Part shown: positions 22,983-30,475 of the stretch, in pieces
Position numbering within the stretch: the first letter of the stretch is position 1
How the letters are laid out: the number at the start of each line of letters is the position of its first letter
DNA from: Rhodococcus opacus B4
Lineage (GTDB): Bacteria; Actinomycetota; Actinomycetes; Mycobacteriales; Mycobacteriaceae
DNA length: 64,000 nt
Assembly: GCF_000010805.1 (NCBI RefSeq)
Contig: NC_012522.1
Coordinates: forward strand, 6,014,001-6,078,000
Direction: 5' to 3'
The notes under the pieces: model-generated
Seen by the model: only the letters and a program-made list of their open reading frames with translations
What the model was told of the DNA's origin: nothing
Databases searched by the model: none
Position numbers and translations under genes: made by a program

Positions 22983-23942
22983 ATGTCGAAGGCACGTCAC
23001 GGATCCCTACTCGCATTCCTCGCTGCCGTGATCTGCCTGCTCGGAGCTGCGCCCGCTCACGCGGCGGAAGTCCCGACCCTGCCGGGGCCTCCGCAATCCG
23101 ATGCCGGGACCGCGATCGCGTACGCGAAGCGCCACCCGCACACCGCGCCGCCCGGTGCCAACGACTTCTCGTGCCGACCCGACGCCGCGCACCCCCGCCC
23201 CGTGATTCTCGTGCACGGCAGCGACGGCAGCGCCTACGCGAACTGGGCCGGGCTGAGCCCGAAACTGAAAGCCGCCGGCTACTGCGTGTTCGCCCTGAAC
23301 TACGGTCAGAAGCCGGGCACCGAGCACTACGGGATGCAGACGATGACCCAGGGCGCCGCCGAACTCGAGGTGTTCGTCGACGACGTGCTGTCCGCGACCG
23401 GTGCCGACGAGGTCGACCTGATCGGGCACTCGCAGGGCGCGACGGTGGCCCGGTACTACGTGAACAGGCTCGGCGGAGCATCGAAGGTGCACCACTGGAT
23501 CGGTCTGGCGTCGCCCACCTACGGGGGCACGTTCTTCGGGATCGCGACGGCGGTGACGTCCGTTCCCGGGGGCACCGAACTCATCGAAGCGATCGGTTCG
23601 GAGGCGCTCGCCGAGCAGGTGCAGGGCTCGCCGTTCCTCACCGCCCTCAACGCCGGCGGCGACACCGTCCCCGGCGCCGAATACACCACGATCGGCACGC
23701 GCTACGACGAGGTGATCCAGCCGTACACCAACGTCGCGCTGCACGACCCCGGCGCCACCAACATCCTCGTCCAGGACCTGTGCCCGATCGACCAGACCGG
23801 GCATTTCAACCTGCCCTACGACCCGTTCTCCCAGCAACTGGTGCTCAACACTCTCGATCCCGCCCACGTGGTCGTGCCGCCGTGCACGTTCGTGCCGCTG
23901 GGAACGGGCATTGCGGGAGTGATCATCGCGAGCAACTTCTGA
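22983..23942 (+). CDS. Secreted alpha/beta-hydrolase, lipase class 2 type
   Basis: 319 residues. The signal peptide spans residues 1-28 (basic start, hydrophobic LLAFLAAVICLLGAAPAHA, cleavage after AHA). The mature enzyme shows the oxyanion-hole strand PVILVHGSDGS and the nucleophile elbow IGHSQGA (~146-152). Acidic and histidine partners are likely in the second half (a late GHFNLPYDP may hold the His). The pattern fits actinobacterial triacylglycerol lipases/esterases that act outside the cell on acyl esters. GGAGGG lies 7 nt before the ATG. It stands alone between udgA and an Hsp70-like gene on the same strand, with ~105 bp on each side. The exact substrate cannot be read from sequence. 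Confidence 0.88.
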   Translation: MSKARHGSLLAFLAAVICLLGAAPAHAAEVPTLPGPPQSDAGTAIAYAKRHPHTAPPGANDFSCRPDAAHPRPVILVHGSDGSAYANWAGLSPKLKAAGYCVFALNYGQKPGTEHYGMQTMTQGAAELEVFVDDVLSATGADEVDLIGHSQGATVARYYVNRLGGASKVHHWIGLASPTYGGTFFGIATAVTSVPGGTELIEAIGSEALAEQVQGSPFLTALNAGGDTVPGAEYTTIGTRYDEVIQPYTNVALHDPGATNILVQDLCPIDQTGHFNLPYDPFSQQLVLNTLDPAHVVVPPCTFVPLGTGIAGVIIASNF

Positions 23943-24053
23943 GTTCTCGCCGCCGAACGGTTGCCCGGTTGCCGTGTCGGACCGCTTCGCTAGACTGCGG
24001 GCCATGGAGTGGGGGGATTCCGGATCGAACCCGTGCACAGTCGAAGGCGGCCC

Positions 24054-25469
24054 ATGAGTTCGGTTCTAGGTGTGTCGGTCGGTGCGAGCGCTGTGCGCTT
24101 GGCACGACCCGACTCCGTGAACCGTGACGACGCCGCGAGCCGGCACGTCCCCGACTTCCGGGCCCAGGTCGTCGCCGCAGGCCGGGACCTGCCGGAGGAA
24201 CTGGCGGCCGAATCGATCGGCGTGGTCCTCGCCGGGGCACCCGACGCGGGACAGGTGCGCGCCACCGGCGTCGCCTACCGCGACGAAGCGCAGGCGGGTG
24301 CCGTCCAGGCGGCGATGGCCCGGCAGCAGCTCGCCAACTACCAGCTCGTCACCGAGGCCTCCGCCGCGCTGAAATTCCTCGACGTCTCGGGCGCCCTCGG
24401 CGACCACGCGACGCTCGTGTTCTACGACCTGGGCAGCTCCGGCCTCACCGTGAGCGTCGTCGACCGGGTGACCGGTGAAGTGGTCGAGACGGTCCGCACC
24501 GACACCGTGAGCGGCGACGTCTTCGACCGGCTGGTTCGTGCCAATCAATTGGAGAACCACCGCATCGAGGCGCCCCGCGACGCGGCCGAGAGCCTGGCGC
24601 TCGACCTCCGCTGCCGTGAGGCGAAGGAGCGGCTCTCCACCGGCGGCGCCGTCGCCGTGCCCGGCGAGGGTGGTCTGCTACTGCTGTCGCGTGATGTCTT
24701 CGACTCGCTCATCGGTGTCACCGTCGAATCGTCGGCGCGCCTCGCCCGCGACGTGATCACCCGGTCGGGACGAACCCCGGATGCCGTGGTGCTCACCGGT
24801 GGCGGTGCGCGCATACCACTCGTGCGCACGGTCCTGGAGTCGTGGCTCGGGTTGCCGGTCATCGTTCCCGATCATCCCGAACTCGTTGCGGCACAGGGTG
24901 CTGCGCTGCTCGCCCAGCAGGTGGTGCCGCCACCCGTCGAGGTCGCCCGCGTCCTCCCGCCGCCGCAGTACAGGCCCGGTCCCACGGTCGAGGCGACCGT
25001 CTCCCGGCACGCGCCGACCGCGGTCGTCGCGCGCAGCGGTGCGCCGTCGAGTACTCCGTCCTGGCTGAGCGCCGCGGCGCCGCCGCCGAGTCAGCAGGTG
25101 GCCAAACTCCAGATCCGCGGCGCTGCGCTGGCAGGGACCGCGCTCGCCGTGGTCGCGGTGATCGGTCTCGGTCTCGGGTACGGCAAGAACCTGCTGTCGC
25201 GCACCGAGGGGTCGTCGCAGCCGGTGACCACGCAACTCACCACCGAACCGCCGGTCGTCACCGAGATGGCCACACCGTCACCGACGACGCCCCCGCCGCC
25301 TCCGACGTCCGAGATCGTCGAGGCGCCCGTGCAGACGGCGTCGCAGATCCGGATTCCCGAGGCGGAGCCCGCGCCGCCGCCGCCGCCCATCCCGGTGTTC
25401 CCCGGACTGCCGCAGATCCAGTTGCCGTCGATCCAGCTGCCCGAACTTCCCAGGTTCCCCGGAACGTAG
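24054..25469 (+). CDS. Hsp70-like (actin-fold ATPase) membrane protein with Pro-rich tail, copy 1
   Basis: 471 residues. The actin/Hsp70 fold is shown by phosphate-1-like LGVSVGASAVRLA at the N-terminus, phosphate-2-like VFYDLGSSGLTVSVVD (~residue 123) and adenosine-type VVLTGGGARIPLV (~244). It has no Hsp70 substrate-binding domain. Instead there is a Pro/Ser linker, one TM helix (ALAGTALAVVAVIGLGLGYG, ~355-375) and a Thr/Pro-rich tail predicted outside the membrane. The ATG at 24054 has GAAGGCGG just upstream; an in-frame GTG at 24009 is less likely. It is one of four such proteins in the window (also 40132, 51827, 55080). Two of the others are divergent from dynamin-like operons; this one is not. 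The function is unknown; ATP-dependent sensing or cell-wall/membrane scaffolding is only inferred. Confidence 0.8.
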   Translation: MSSVLGVSVGASAVRLARPDSVNRDDAASRHVPDFRAQVVAAGRDLPEELAAESIGVVLAGAPDAGQVRATGVAYRDEAQAGAVQAAMARQQLANYQLVTEASAALKFLDVSGALGDHATLVFYDLGSSGLTVSVVDRVTGEVVETVRTDTVSGDVFDRLVRANQLENHRIEAPRDAAESLALDLRCREAKERLSTGGAVAVPGEGGLLLLSRDVFDSLIGVTVESSARLARDVITRSGRTPDAVVLTGGGARIPLVRTVLESWLGLPVIVPDHPELVAAQGAALLAQQVVPPPVEVARVLPPPQYRPGPTVEATVSRHAPTAVVARSGAPSSTPSWLSAAAPPPSQQVAKLQIRGAALAGTALAVVAVIGLGLGYGKNLLSRTEGSSQPVTTQLTTEPPVVTEMATPSPTTPPPPPTSEIVEAPVQTASQIRIPEAEPAPPPPPIPVFPGLPQIQLPSIQLPELPRFPGT

Positions 25470-25528
25470 TCGCGGCCGCTATCCGGGCCTACGATGGGAA
25501 TGGTTCCGGCGTAGAGAGGATGTGTGCA

Positions 25529-25750
25529 GTGACTGCAAATCCCGCGGAGTTCCACAGCACTCCCAACGTTCCCCCGTCTTCGGCGGCCGCGCCGGCAGAG
25601 ACCCGTCTGGTCGCGTACACGAAGCCGATCCTGAAGATGTTCCCGCCCACCAGCGAACATGCGGCCAAGGTGACGATGCTGACCGTCTACGCGCTGATGG
25701 TGATCGCCATCATCTTCATCGTCCTCCGGGAGGTCGGACTCTTCAGCTAG
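25529..25750 (+). CDS. Small single-pass membrane protein, function unknown
   Basis: 73 residues. The N-terminal half is polar and proline-rich; a C-terminal TM helix is clear (VTMLTVYALMVIAIIFIVLR) and the protein ends with EVGLFS. The chosen start is GTG 25529, with GAGAGGA 8 nt upstream. An in-frame ATG at 25520 overlaps that Shine-Dalgarno and is less likely. It lies ~60 bp after the Hsp70-like gene and 13 bp before the end of the convergent YibE/F gene. I do not recognise the family. It may belong to the same transcript as the Hsp70-like gene. Confidence 0.65.
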   Translation: MTANPAEFHSTPNVPPSSAAAPAETRLVAYTKPILKMFPPTSEHAAKVTMLTVYALMVIAIIFIVLREVGLFS

Positions 25751-25762
25751 CGGTCTCGTCCG

Positions 25763-27064
25763 CTACTTGGAGTGCCGGCCACCCCGTGACGGCCTGACCG
25801 CGGGCGCAGTGCCGCTGGTACCCGCGCCGATCGGGCGCGCCAGCATCACCGCGATCGCGGTGGTCAGCGGCACCGACAGCGCCAGGGCGATGCCACCGAC
25901 CGCGGAACGCACGATCTCGATGGCCACCGCGTCGCTGAGCAGCACGTCCTGGATCGACCGGCCCGCCACACTGAACAGCAACAGCAGCGGCAGCGCCCCG
26001 CCGGCATACGCCAGCACGAGGGTGTACACGGTGCTGGCGATGTGATCGCGGCCGACGCGCATCGCCGAACCGAAGATCTGTCGCCTCGACGCGTCCGGGT
26101 CGAGCGAGGCCAGTTCGAACGCCGACGCCGCCTGCGTGATGGTGACGTCGTTGAGCACACCCAGCGAGCCGATGATGAAGCCGGCCAGCAGCAGGCCGGT
26201 GATGCTGACGTGCTGGATGTACGTCTGGACGTTGGTGTTCTGCTCCTCGGACAGCCCGGTCAGGCGCGTCATTTCGATGGTGGCCCAGGAGAGGACCGCT
26301 GCCAGGGCCATCGACGCGAGGGTGCCCAGCAACGCCGAACTGGTGCGCAGTGACACGCCGTGCGCGAGATACAGCACGGCATACAGGATGACGGCGCCGG
26401 ACACGAGCGCCACCGGGATCGCCGGTTGTCCGTCCAGCAGTGCCGGGAGCGTGAACAGGACGAGCACGCCGAACGAGACGACGATGCCGACGAGCGCCCG
26501 GAACCCGCGCCACCGCGCGACCACGATGACGACGACCGCGAACGCGAGAGCGATGAGGGTGACGGGCAGACCGCGCGCGTAGTCCTCGAACGAGTACTCC
26601 GTCGTGCCGTTCACATCCGTCTGGCGGGACAGCCGGATGTCCTCACCCACCCGGAGGTCGGGCTGGCCGGGTCCGGGGATGATCTCGAGCAGCGTCTGGG
26701 TGCCGGTGTTGGGGCCGGACTCGATGTCGACGATGCTGCGCTGGCACTCGTAGGCGCCGGCGGGCGGGGGCAGAGGGGAGCCGGTGAAGACGCGTCCGGC
26801 CGACGGACTTCCGCAGTCGCCGATGTTCTGCATCGTGACCGTGCCCGACTCCGTGACGACCGCGCCGCCCTGCGCGCTCTGGAACGGCTGTTCGACGTCG
26901 ACGCTCGGCTTGCCGGGCCACAACGCGACGGCGCCGATGAGCACCGCGACACCGATGGCGACGAGGAGCCCGACCACCACCTTGGCGGCGACGGGGCCCA
27001 TCGGGGCCGGTCCGTCGCTGTGGCCGTGGCCGTGTCCGTGGCCGTGTCCGTGGAATTCGCTCAT
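25763..27064 (-). CDS. YibE/F family multi-pass membrane protein with His-Gly repeat N-terminus
   Basis: 433 residues from ATG 27064; the frame stays open to a GTG at 27109 that lacks a Shine-Dalgarno. The start is followed by a HGHGHGHGHGH repeat, then TM1 (VVVGLLVAIGVAVLIGAVAL). An extracytoplasmic domain follows with a VEQPFQSAQGG segment and Cys-containing QNIGDCGSPS and YECQRSIVD. About seven more TM helices follow, including LIALAFAVVVIVVARWRG and SITGLLLAGFIIGSLGVLND. The order (one TM, beta-rich outer domain, TM bundle) fits the YibE/F family. The family's transport role is not established. The His repeat suggests metal binding at the cytoplasmic face, which is inference. Confidence 0.85.
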   Translation of the reverse strand: MSEFHGHGHGHGHGHSDGPAPMGPVAAKVVVGLLVAIGVAVLIGAVALWPGKPSVDVEQPFQSAQGGAVVTESGTVTMQNIGDCGSPSAGRVFTGSPLPPPAGAYECQRSIVDIESGPNTGTQTLLEIIPGPGQPDLRVGEDIRLSRQTDVNGTTEYSFEDYARGLPVTLIALAFAVVVIVVARWRGFRALVGIVVSFGVLVLFTLPALLDGQPAIPVALVSGAVILYAVLYLAHGVSLRTSSALLGTLASMALAAVLSWATIEMTRLTGLSEEQNTNVQTYIQHVSITGLLLAGFIIGSLGVLNDVTITQAASAFELASLDPDASRRQIFGSAMRVGRDHIASTVYTLVLAYAGGALPLLLLFSVAGRSIQDVLLSDAVAIEIVRSAVGGIALALSVPLTTAIAVMLARPIGAGTSGTAPAVRPSRGGRHSK

Positions 27065-27567
27065 CGTCCGCGTCGCGCCGGCTGCTGGAAGGATTGTCTC
27101 CGCACGCACGACAGGGTAGCCGGAAGCGGACCGGCAACGCTGTGACGGAAGTGCCTTGTGGTGCCGGTGTTGCTACGCCGTCTGGTGCGTATTGCTCTCG
27201 TGTCGCTTATATGTCGCCGGTGTGATTAGATATCGGAACACGGCACGCAGCAGCTAATCCGCAGCGAACGCCGAGCTTCATTGCAAAGGTGGTCCGGAAC
27301 TCCGAACGAGGGGTGTGTTCCGCGGGCGACGAGCCGCTGCGTGGAGAGAAGTGCCGAGCTGGGTGGCGGGGTACAGGGGGGGTTGACCCCGCCACCAACC
27401 TGGCGCCCACAGGGGGGAGGGGCGACAGGTGCTCGCGGCACTCGAGGTGCCGGTTGCCAATCTACCGACACATGAGGGGTATTCGTCAACCGGGTAGGTG
27501 AAATCGCCCACATGTCGTGACCTCGAACACCGACAGCCTAGGATTATGGCCGTTCGGAGGTGTTCCA
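27065..27567. other. 503-bp intergenic region with strong G-rich hairpin, candidate RNA leader
   Basis: No coding frame is convincing here. The left part (27170-27240) is AT-richer and holds GTGTCGCTT (27200-27208), a 9-mer that is also the right arm of the dyad upstream of the XRE genes at 30441. At 27362-27396 a perfect 11-bp stem (GGTGGCGGGGT / ACCCCGCCACC) encloses a 13-nt loop with a G run, followed by another G run (27411-27421). The region feeds the metallopeptidase operon on the right and the YibE/F gene on the left. It may be a structured 5' leader; it does not match a riboswitch I can name. Confidence 0.4.
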
Positions 27568-28086
27568 GTGCGAATCTCGCGGCCGTCGCGACCCAGCAAC
27601 CATCTTCGCCGGATCGTGGCGGAGATGGGTATTCCCGTGCCCTGGAACAGGGATCAGCTGATCGACGGTGTCGCCGCCCGCCGGTGTCGCCCGATCCACC
27701 TGGTCCCCGTGTCGCACGCCCTGGTCCAGAGCGGGCATTCCGGACTCTGGCTCGCGCGGGCCGAGGACGACGTGATCCTGTACGCAACGGGGATGTCGGA
27801 CGTGCACGCCACCCACATCATCTGCCACGAACTCGCGCACATGGAACTCGGCCACGACCGCGACGCCGTCGGAGACACCTCCGTCGACTCGACGGTGCTG
27901 TCGGCGGCCGCGCCGTCGGTCGACGCGACCGGCGTGGTCAAAATGCTCGGCCGGTCGAACTATTCGAACGACCAGGAATACGAGGCGGAACTGCTCGCCA
28001 CCCTGATCATGGCGGGTCGCCGCGCGACAGCGAACGGCGACACCGCCGGTGACGCGCGGGTGTCGCGGATGCTCGGAACGTTCTGA
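27568..28086 (+). CDS. ImmA/IrrE-like metallopeptidase-domain protein
   Basis: 172 residues. The zinc-peptidase motif HELAH is at 87-91, in the context THIICHELAHMELGHDRD. A later acidic helix NDQEYEAELLATLIMAG supplies the likely third ligand region. Length and layout fit the ImmA/IrrE family, which often cleaves or controls XRE repressors. The start is GTG 27568 with a perfect GGAGG 7 nt upstream; a longer frame from 27517 has none. The next gene follows after 4 nt, so the two form an operon. Two XRE-type regulator genes face this operon and are natural candidates for its target. No signal peptide is present, so the protein is cytoplasmic. Confidence 0.82.
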   Translation: MRISRPSRPSNHLRRIVAEMGIPVPWNRDQLIDGVAARRCRPIHLVPVSHALVQSGHSGLWLARAEDDVILYATGMSDVHATHIICHELAHMELGHDRDAVGDTSVDSTVLSAAAPSVDATGVVKMLGRSNYSNDQEYEAELLATLIMAGRRATANGDTAGDARVSRMLGTF

Positions 28087-28090
28087 CGCC

Positions 28091-29272
28091 GTGTACGAAC
28101 CGCCCACCTATGTGAGTTGGCCGCTGCTCGCCGTCGTCTGGGGGACCACCCTCCTGCGCGTGGCCCTGGTCCGGTCGACCGTCGCCGAACGCCGGATGAA
28201 CGCCGCCCTCGTCTTCGCCTCGCTCTCGCTGGTCCTCCAGCGGTCGCTGGCGCAGCACTGGCTCGACCTCTGGTTCGGGCACGGATTCGCGAACACCCTC
28301 AGCAACGTCTGCATCATCCTCACCGCGGCGTCGCTGATCAGCCTCTTCTCCGCGTGGGCGCTCGGCCCGGCGCGCCTGCCCCGCATCCACGTCGTGTCGC
28401 TGTCGGTGTGCCTCGTCGCGGGGGCGATCCTCATCGCCCTCAGCGCCCCGGCGCGGTCGCGGGGCGTCGCCATCGCGGACGAGGGCGGCTGGCTCTTCGC
28501 GGCCTATTGCATCACGTACGCCGTTCCGATCCTCGCCGTCGCCGTGCTCAACCTGTGGATCTCGCTGAAGGCCGTGCGCAGCGCGACCCCGGGACACGAG
28601 CGCCGGGTGTTCCTCGCCGTCATCGCGCTGTCGCTGTTCGAGGTGTTCGACATGGGTGTCGTCATGACGACCGGAGTGGTCAACGCCGTCAGCGAAGACA
28701 ACGCACTGACCGAATCGCACAGCGACTCGGGGGCGTTCATCCGCGTACTCGTCGTGTCGGCGGGCGCGATCATCTCCGCGGGGCCGGTGATCCGGGTGCT
28801 CGGCCACCGGTGGCGTACGCGGCGGGTCACCCGCCGGCTGCAGCCGATGTGGCGGACCCTGACCGGCGCGGTCCCCGAGGTGGTCCTGGAACTGCGTCCC
28901 GCCGACCGCCGGGCGCTGTCCGTCCGCGGCCGCCTCGACCGGATGAGCGTCGAGATCCGCGACGCGATCATGGTCCTCGATCGGCACGTCGTGTTCGAAC
29001 TCGGCGACTCCACCGGCCACGCGCCGCCGGTGGTCACGGCGGCGCGACTGCACCTTGCGTGCCTGGCGCGCAACGCCGGTCACCGGGCGCACGGCGCGGG
29101 CGGGACGACGCACCGGTTCGCGGCCGACATCGGCGGCGAACCGTGGGAACTGGCACGGCTGGCCAACCACTGGAAGGACGGCGAGCGCGTGGCGGCGGCG
29201 CTGTGGGCGCGGCGCCTCCCGCAGTTCGGCGGGCCCGAGGATCCGTCGGCGCGCGTCCCCGCTCAGGTCTGA
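28091..29272 (+). CDS. Seven-TM protein of the MAB_1171c-like type, partner of the metallopeptidase
   Basis: 393 residues from GTG 28091, 4 nt after the previous stop. Seven hydrophobic helices fill the first ~240 residues (for example YVSWPLLAVVWGTTLLRVAL, NVCIILTAASLISLFSAW, VSLSVCLVAGAILIALSA, WLFAAYCITYAVPILAVAV). A ~150-residue cytoplasmic domain follows with LQPMWRTLTGAVPEV and IRDAIMVLDRHV. I recognise this as the actinobacterial protein annotated 'MAB_1171c family putative transporter', usually found with an ImmA/IrrE-type gene and XRE genes. Transport has not been shown for the family; a membrane sensor fits equally well. Its 3' end overlaps the convergent XRE gene by 10 bp. Confidence 0.78.
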   Translation: MYEPPTYVSWPLLAVVWGTTLLRVALVRSTVAERRMNAALVFASLSLVLQRSLAQHWLDLWFGHGFANTLSNVCIILTAASLISLFSAWALGPARLPRIHVVSLSVCLVAGAILIALSAPARSRGVAIADEGGWLFAAYCITYAVPILAVAVLNLWISLKAVRSATPGHERRVFLAVIALSLFEVFDMGVVMTTGVVNAVSEDNALTESHSDSGAFIRVLVVSAGAIISAGPVIRVLGHRWRTRRVTRRLQPMWRTLTGAVPEVVLELRPADRRALSVRGRLDRMSVEIRDAIMVLDRHVVFELGDSTGHAPPVVTAARLHLACLARNAGHRAHGAGGTTHRFAADIGGEPWELARLANHWKDGERVAAALWARRLPQFGGPEDPSARVPAQV

Positions 29273-29703
29273 CCGGGGTCCGGCGACGCGAGCGGCAGCG
29301 GGCCGTGGCTCTGCCGCAGATTCTCCAGAAGCGGGATCAGCGATTCCATCTCGGCGGTGGTCGGCTCCGCGTCCGCGTCGAGCGATCGCATCGACAGGTG
29401 CCGCACCCCGGCCTCGCGGACGGCGATCTTGAACCGGACCAGGGTGTCGTAGTCGTGGTAGCCGTCGGCCGCGAGGTACTGCTCGGGGGCGTGGAAGTGC
29501 TGCGCGACCGCCCTCAGGACGTCGGGCTCGGGAGGCTCGTGATCGTTCGTGCGCAGCGACTCGATCTCGGACGGCGCGACGGGGCGGCCGAGGATCCGCG
29601 ACACCCCCGCGGCGACGGCGTCCTCGCCCGGTTCGGGACCGTCGAGTTCGTGGGCGAGGGAGAACAGGCGGTTGACCCGCACCGACAACGGCACCCCGGT
29701 CAT
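29263..29703 (-). CDS. XRE-type helix-turn-helix regulator (second gene of pair)
   Basis: 146 residues. The N-terminal ~80 residues form an HTH-like region (SVRVNRLFSLAHEL, AAGVSRILGRPVAPSEIESL, DVLRAVAQHFHAPEQYL), a pattern of XRE domains with an extended recognition segment. The rest is helical and polar (DYDTLVRFKIAVREAGVRHL). The ATG overlaps the stop of the preceding XRE gene (ATGA), so the two are translationally coupled. It is convergent with the MAB_1171c-like gene. Predicted role: DNA-binding regulator of the metallopeptidase/7-TM operon, possibly as a heteromer with its coupled partner; this is inferred from context. Confidence 0.75.
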   Translation of the reverse strand: MTGVPLSVRVNRLFSLAHELDGPEPGEDAVAAGVSRILGRPVAPSEIESLRTNDHEPPEPDVLRAVAQHFHAPEQYLAADGYHDYDTLVRFKIAVREAGVRHLSMRSLDADAEPTTAEMESLIPLLENLRQSHGPLPLASPDPGQT

Positions 29704-30419
29704 GCGGTCACCTCCGCGTCTCCGCTGCGTTCGGGATCGTCGGTGGCGACGAGTTTCACCGCGTCCTCCCATCGACGCCAGAACCGCTCCCGGGTGGCCG
29801 CGTCGAGATCCTCCCCCCGGCCGTAGAGGAAACGGCGGTACCGCGCCTCCTCGAGTTCGCGGGGGTCGGTGACGGTCGACGGTTCTTCCAGTAGGTGGCC
29901 GAACGCGAACTCCACCAGCGGCTGGCGCGGCCCCGCGGGTCCTCCGTTGACTTCCAGCAACCGCGTGACGTAGGCGCCGGTGATCTTCGAGACCACACGG
30001 CTCAGTTCGCCCGCCGCCTCGACCAGCCCCGGAACCTCGGGGTGCGCCGCGCTCAGCCTCGTGAGCTGGGTATGCGGCCCCAGGATCTCGATGATCGTGT
30101 CCAGATCCAGCGGAATCTCCGACGGTCCGAGCGTCAGCGGGCGCGACGCCGGCACCCGCTCGTCCCCGTCGAGCGCCTCGAGGGGAGTCGGGTGACCGCC
30201 GTCGAGGGTGCGGGCCGCGCTGCCCGGCGCCCACCGCAGCGCGACGTCCAGTTTGCGGAGGGTCTCGATGCTCGGATCCGGGCCGGTCCCGTTCTCGGCG
30301 CGTGTCTGAGCTGCGTCGGAGGGGCCACCGGCGGCCGTGACCTGGTCCTGTGTGAGGTTCAGCAAACGCCGTCGCCGGTGGACGAATTGTCCGAAACGCG
30401 CGCGGGTGCTGGTGACCAT
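29700..30419 (-). CDS. XRE-type helix-turn-helix regulator (first gene of pair)
   Basis: 239 residues. The HTH is at ~8-60: FGQFVHRRRRLLNLTQDQV, then SDAAQTRAENGTGPDPSIET and LRKLDVALRW. The C-terminal half has a helical region of unknown function (LVEAAGELSRVVSKITGAYV, ERFWRRWEDAVKLV). The chosen start is ATG 30419, preceded by a purine-rich GGGGGAAAAG; an in-frame codon at 30443 falls inside an upstream dyad and is unlikely. It overlaps the next gene by 4 nt. A perfect 8-bp dyad lies 22-43 bp upstream and would suit autoregulation. With the facing metallopeptidase and 7-TM genes it makes a four-gene signalling module. Confidence 0.8.
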   Translation of the reverse strand: MVTSTRARFGQFVHRRRRLLNLTQDQVTAAGGPSDAAQTRAENGTGPDPSIETLRKLDVALRWAPGSAARTLDGGHPTPLEALDGDERVPASRPLTLGPSEIPLDLDTIIEILGPHTQLTRLSAAHPEVPGLVEAAGELSRVVSKITGAYVTRLLEVNGGPAGPRQPLVEFAFGHLLEEPSTVTDPRELEEARYRRFLYGRGEDLDAATRERFWRRWEDAVKLVATDDPERSGDAEVTA

Positions 30420-30440
30420 TCTTTTCCCCCAGGAGACACG

Positions 30441-30462
30441 CAAGCGACGCGCGTGTCGCTTG
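30441..30462. promoter_or_regulatory. Perfect inverted repeat, probable operator of the XRE regulator pair
   Basis: CAAGCGAC-N6-GTCGCTTG, an 8-bp perfect dyad with a 6-bp GC-rich spacer, placed between the aspC end and the XRE start. The arm sequence GTGTCGCTT recurs at 27200-27208 upstream of the facing metallopeptidase operon. A terminator for neighbouring transcripts is possible but there is no T tract. Confidence 0.55.
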
Positions 30463-30475
30463 CTGTGTCTCGATC

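Noticed and set aside
24054-25469. Chaperone DnaK annotation for the Hsp70-like genes
   Set aside because: No peptide-binding domain, a TM helix in its place, and weak nucleotide-site motifs; these are Hsp70-fold relatives, not DnaK.
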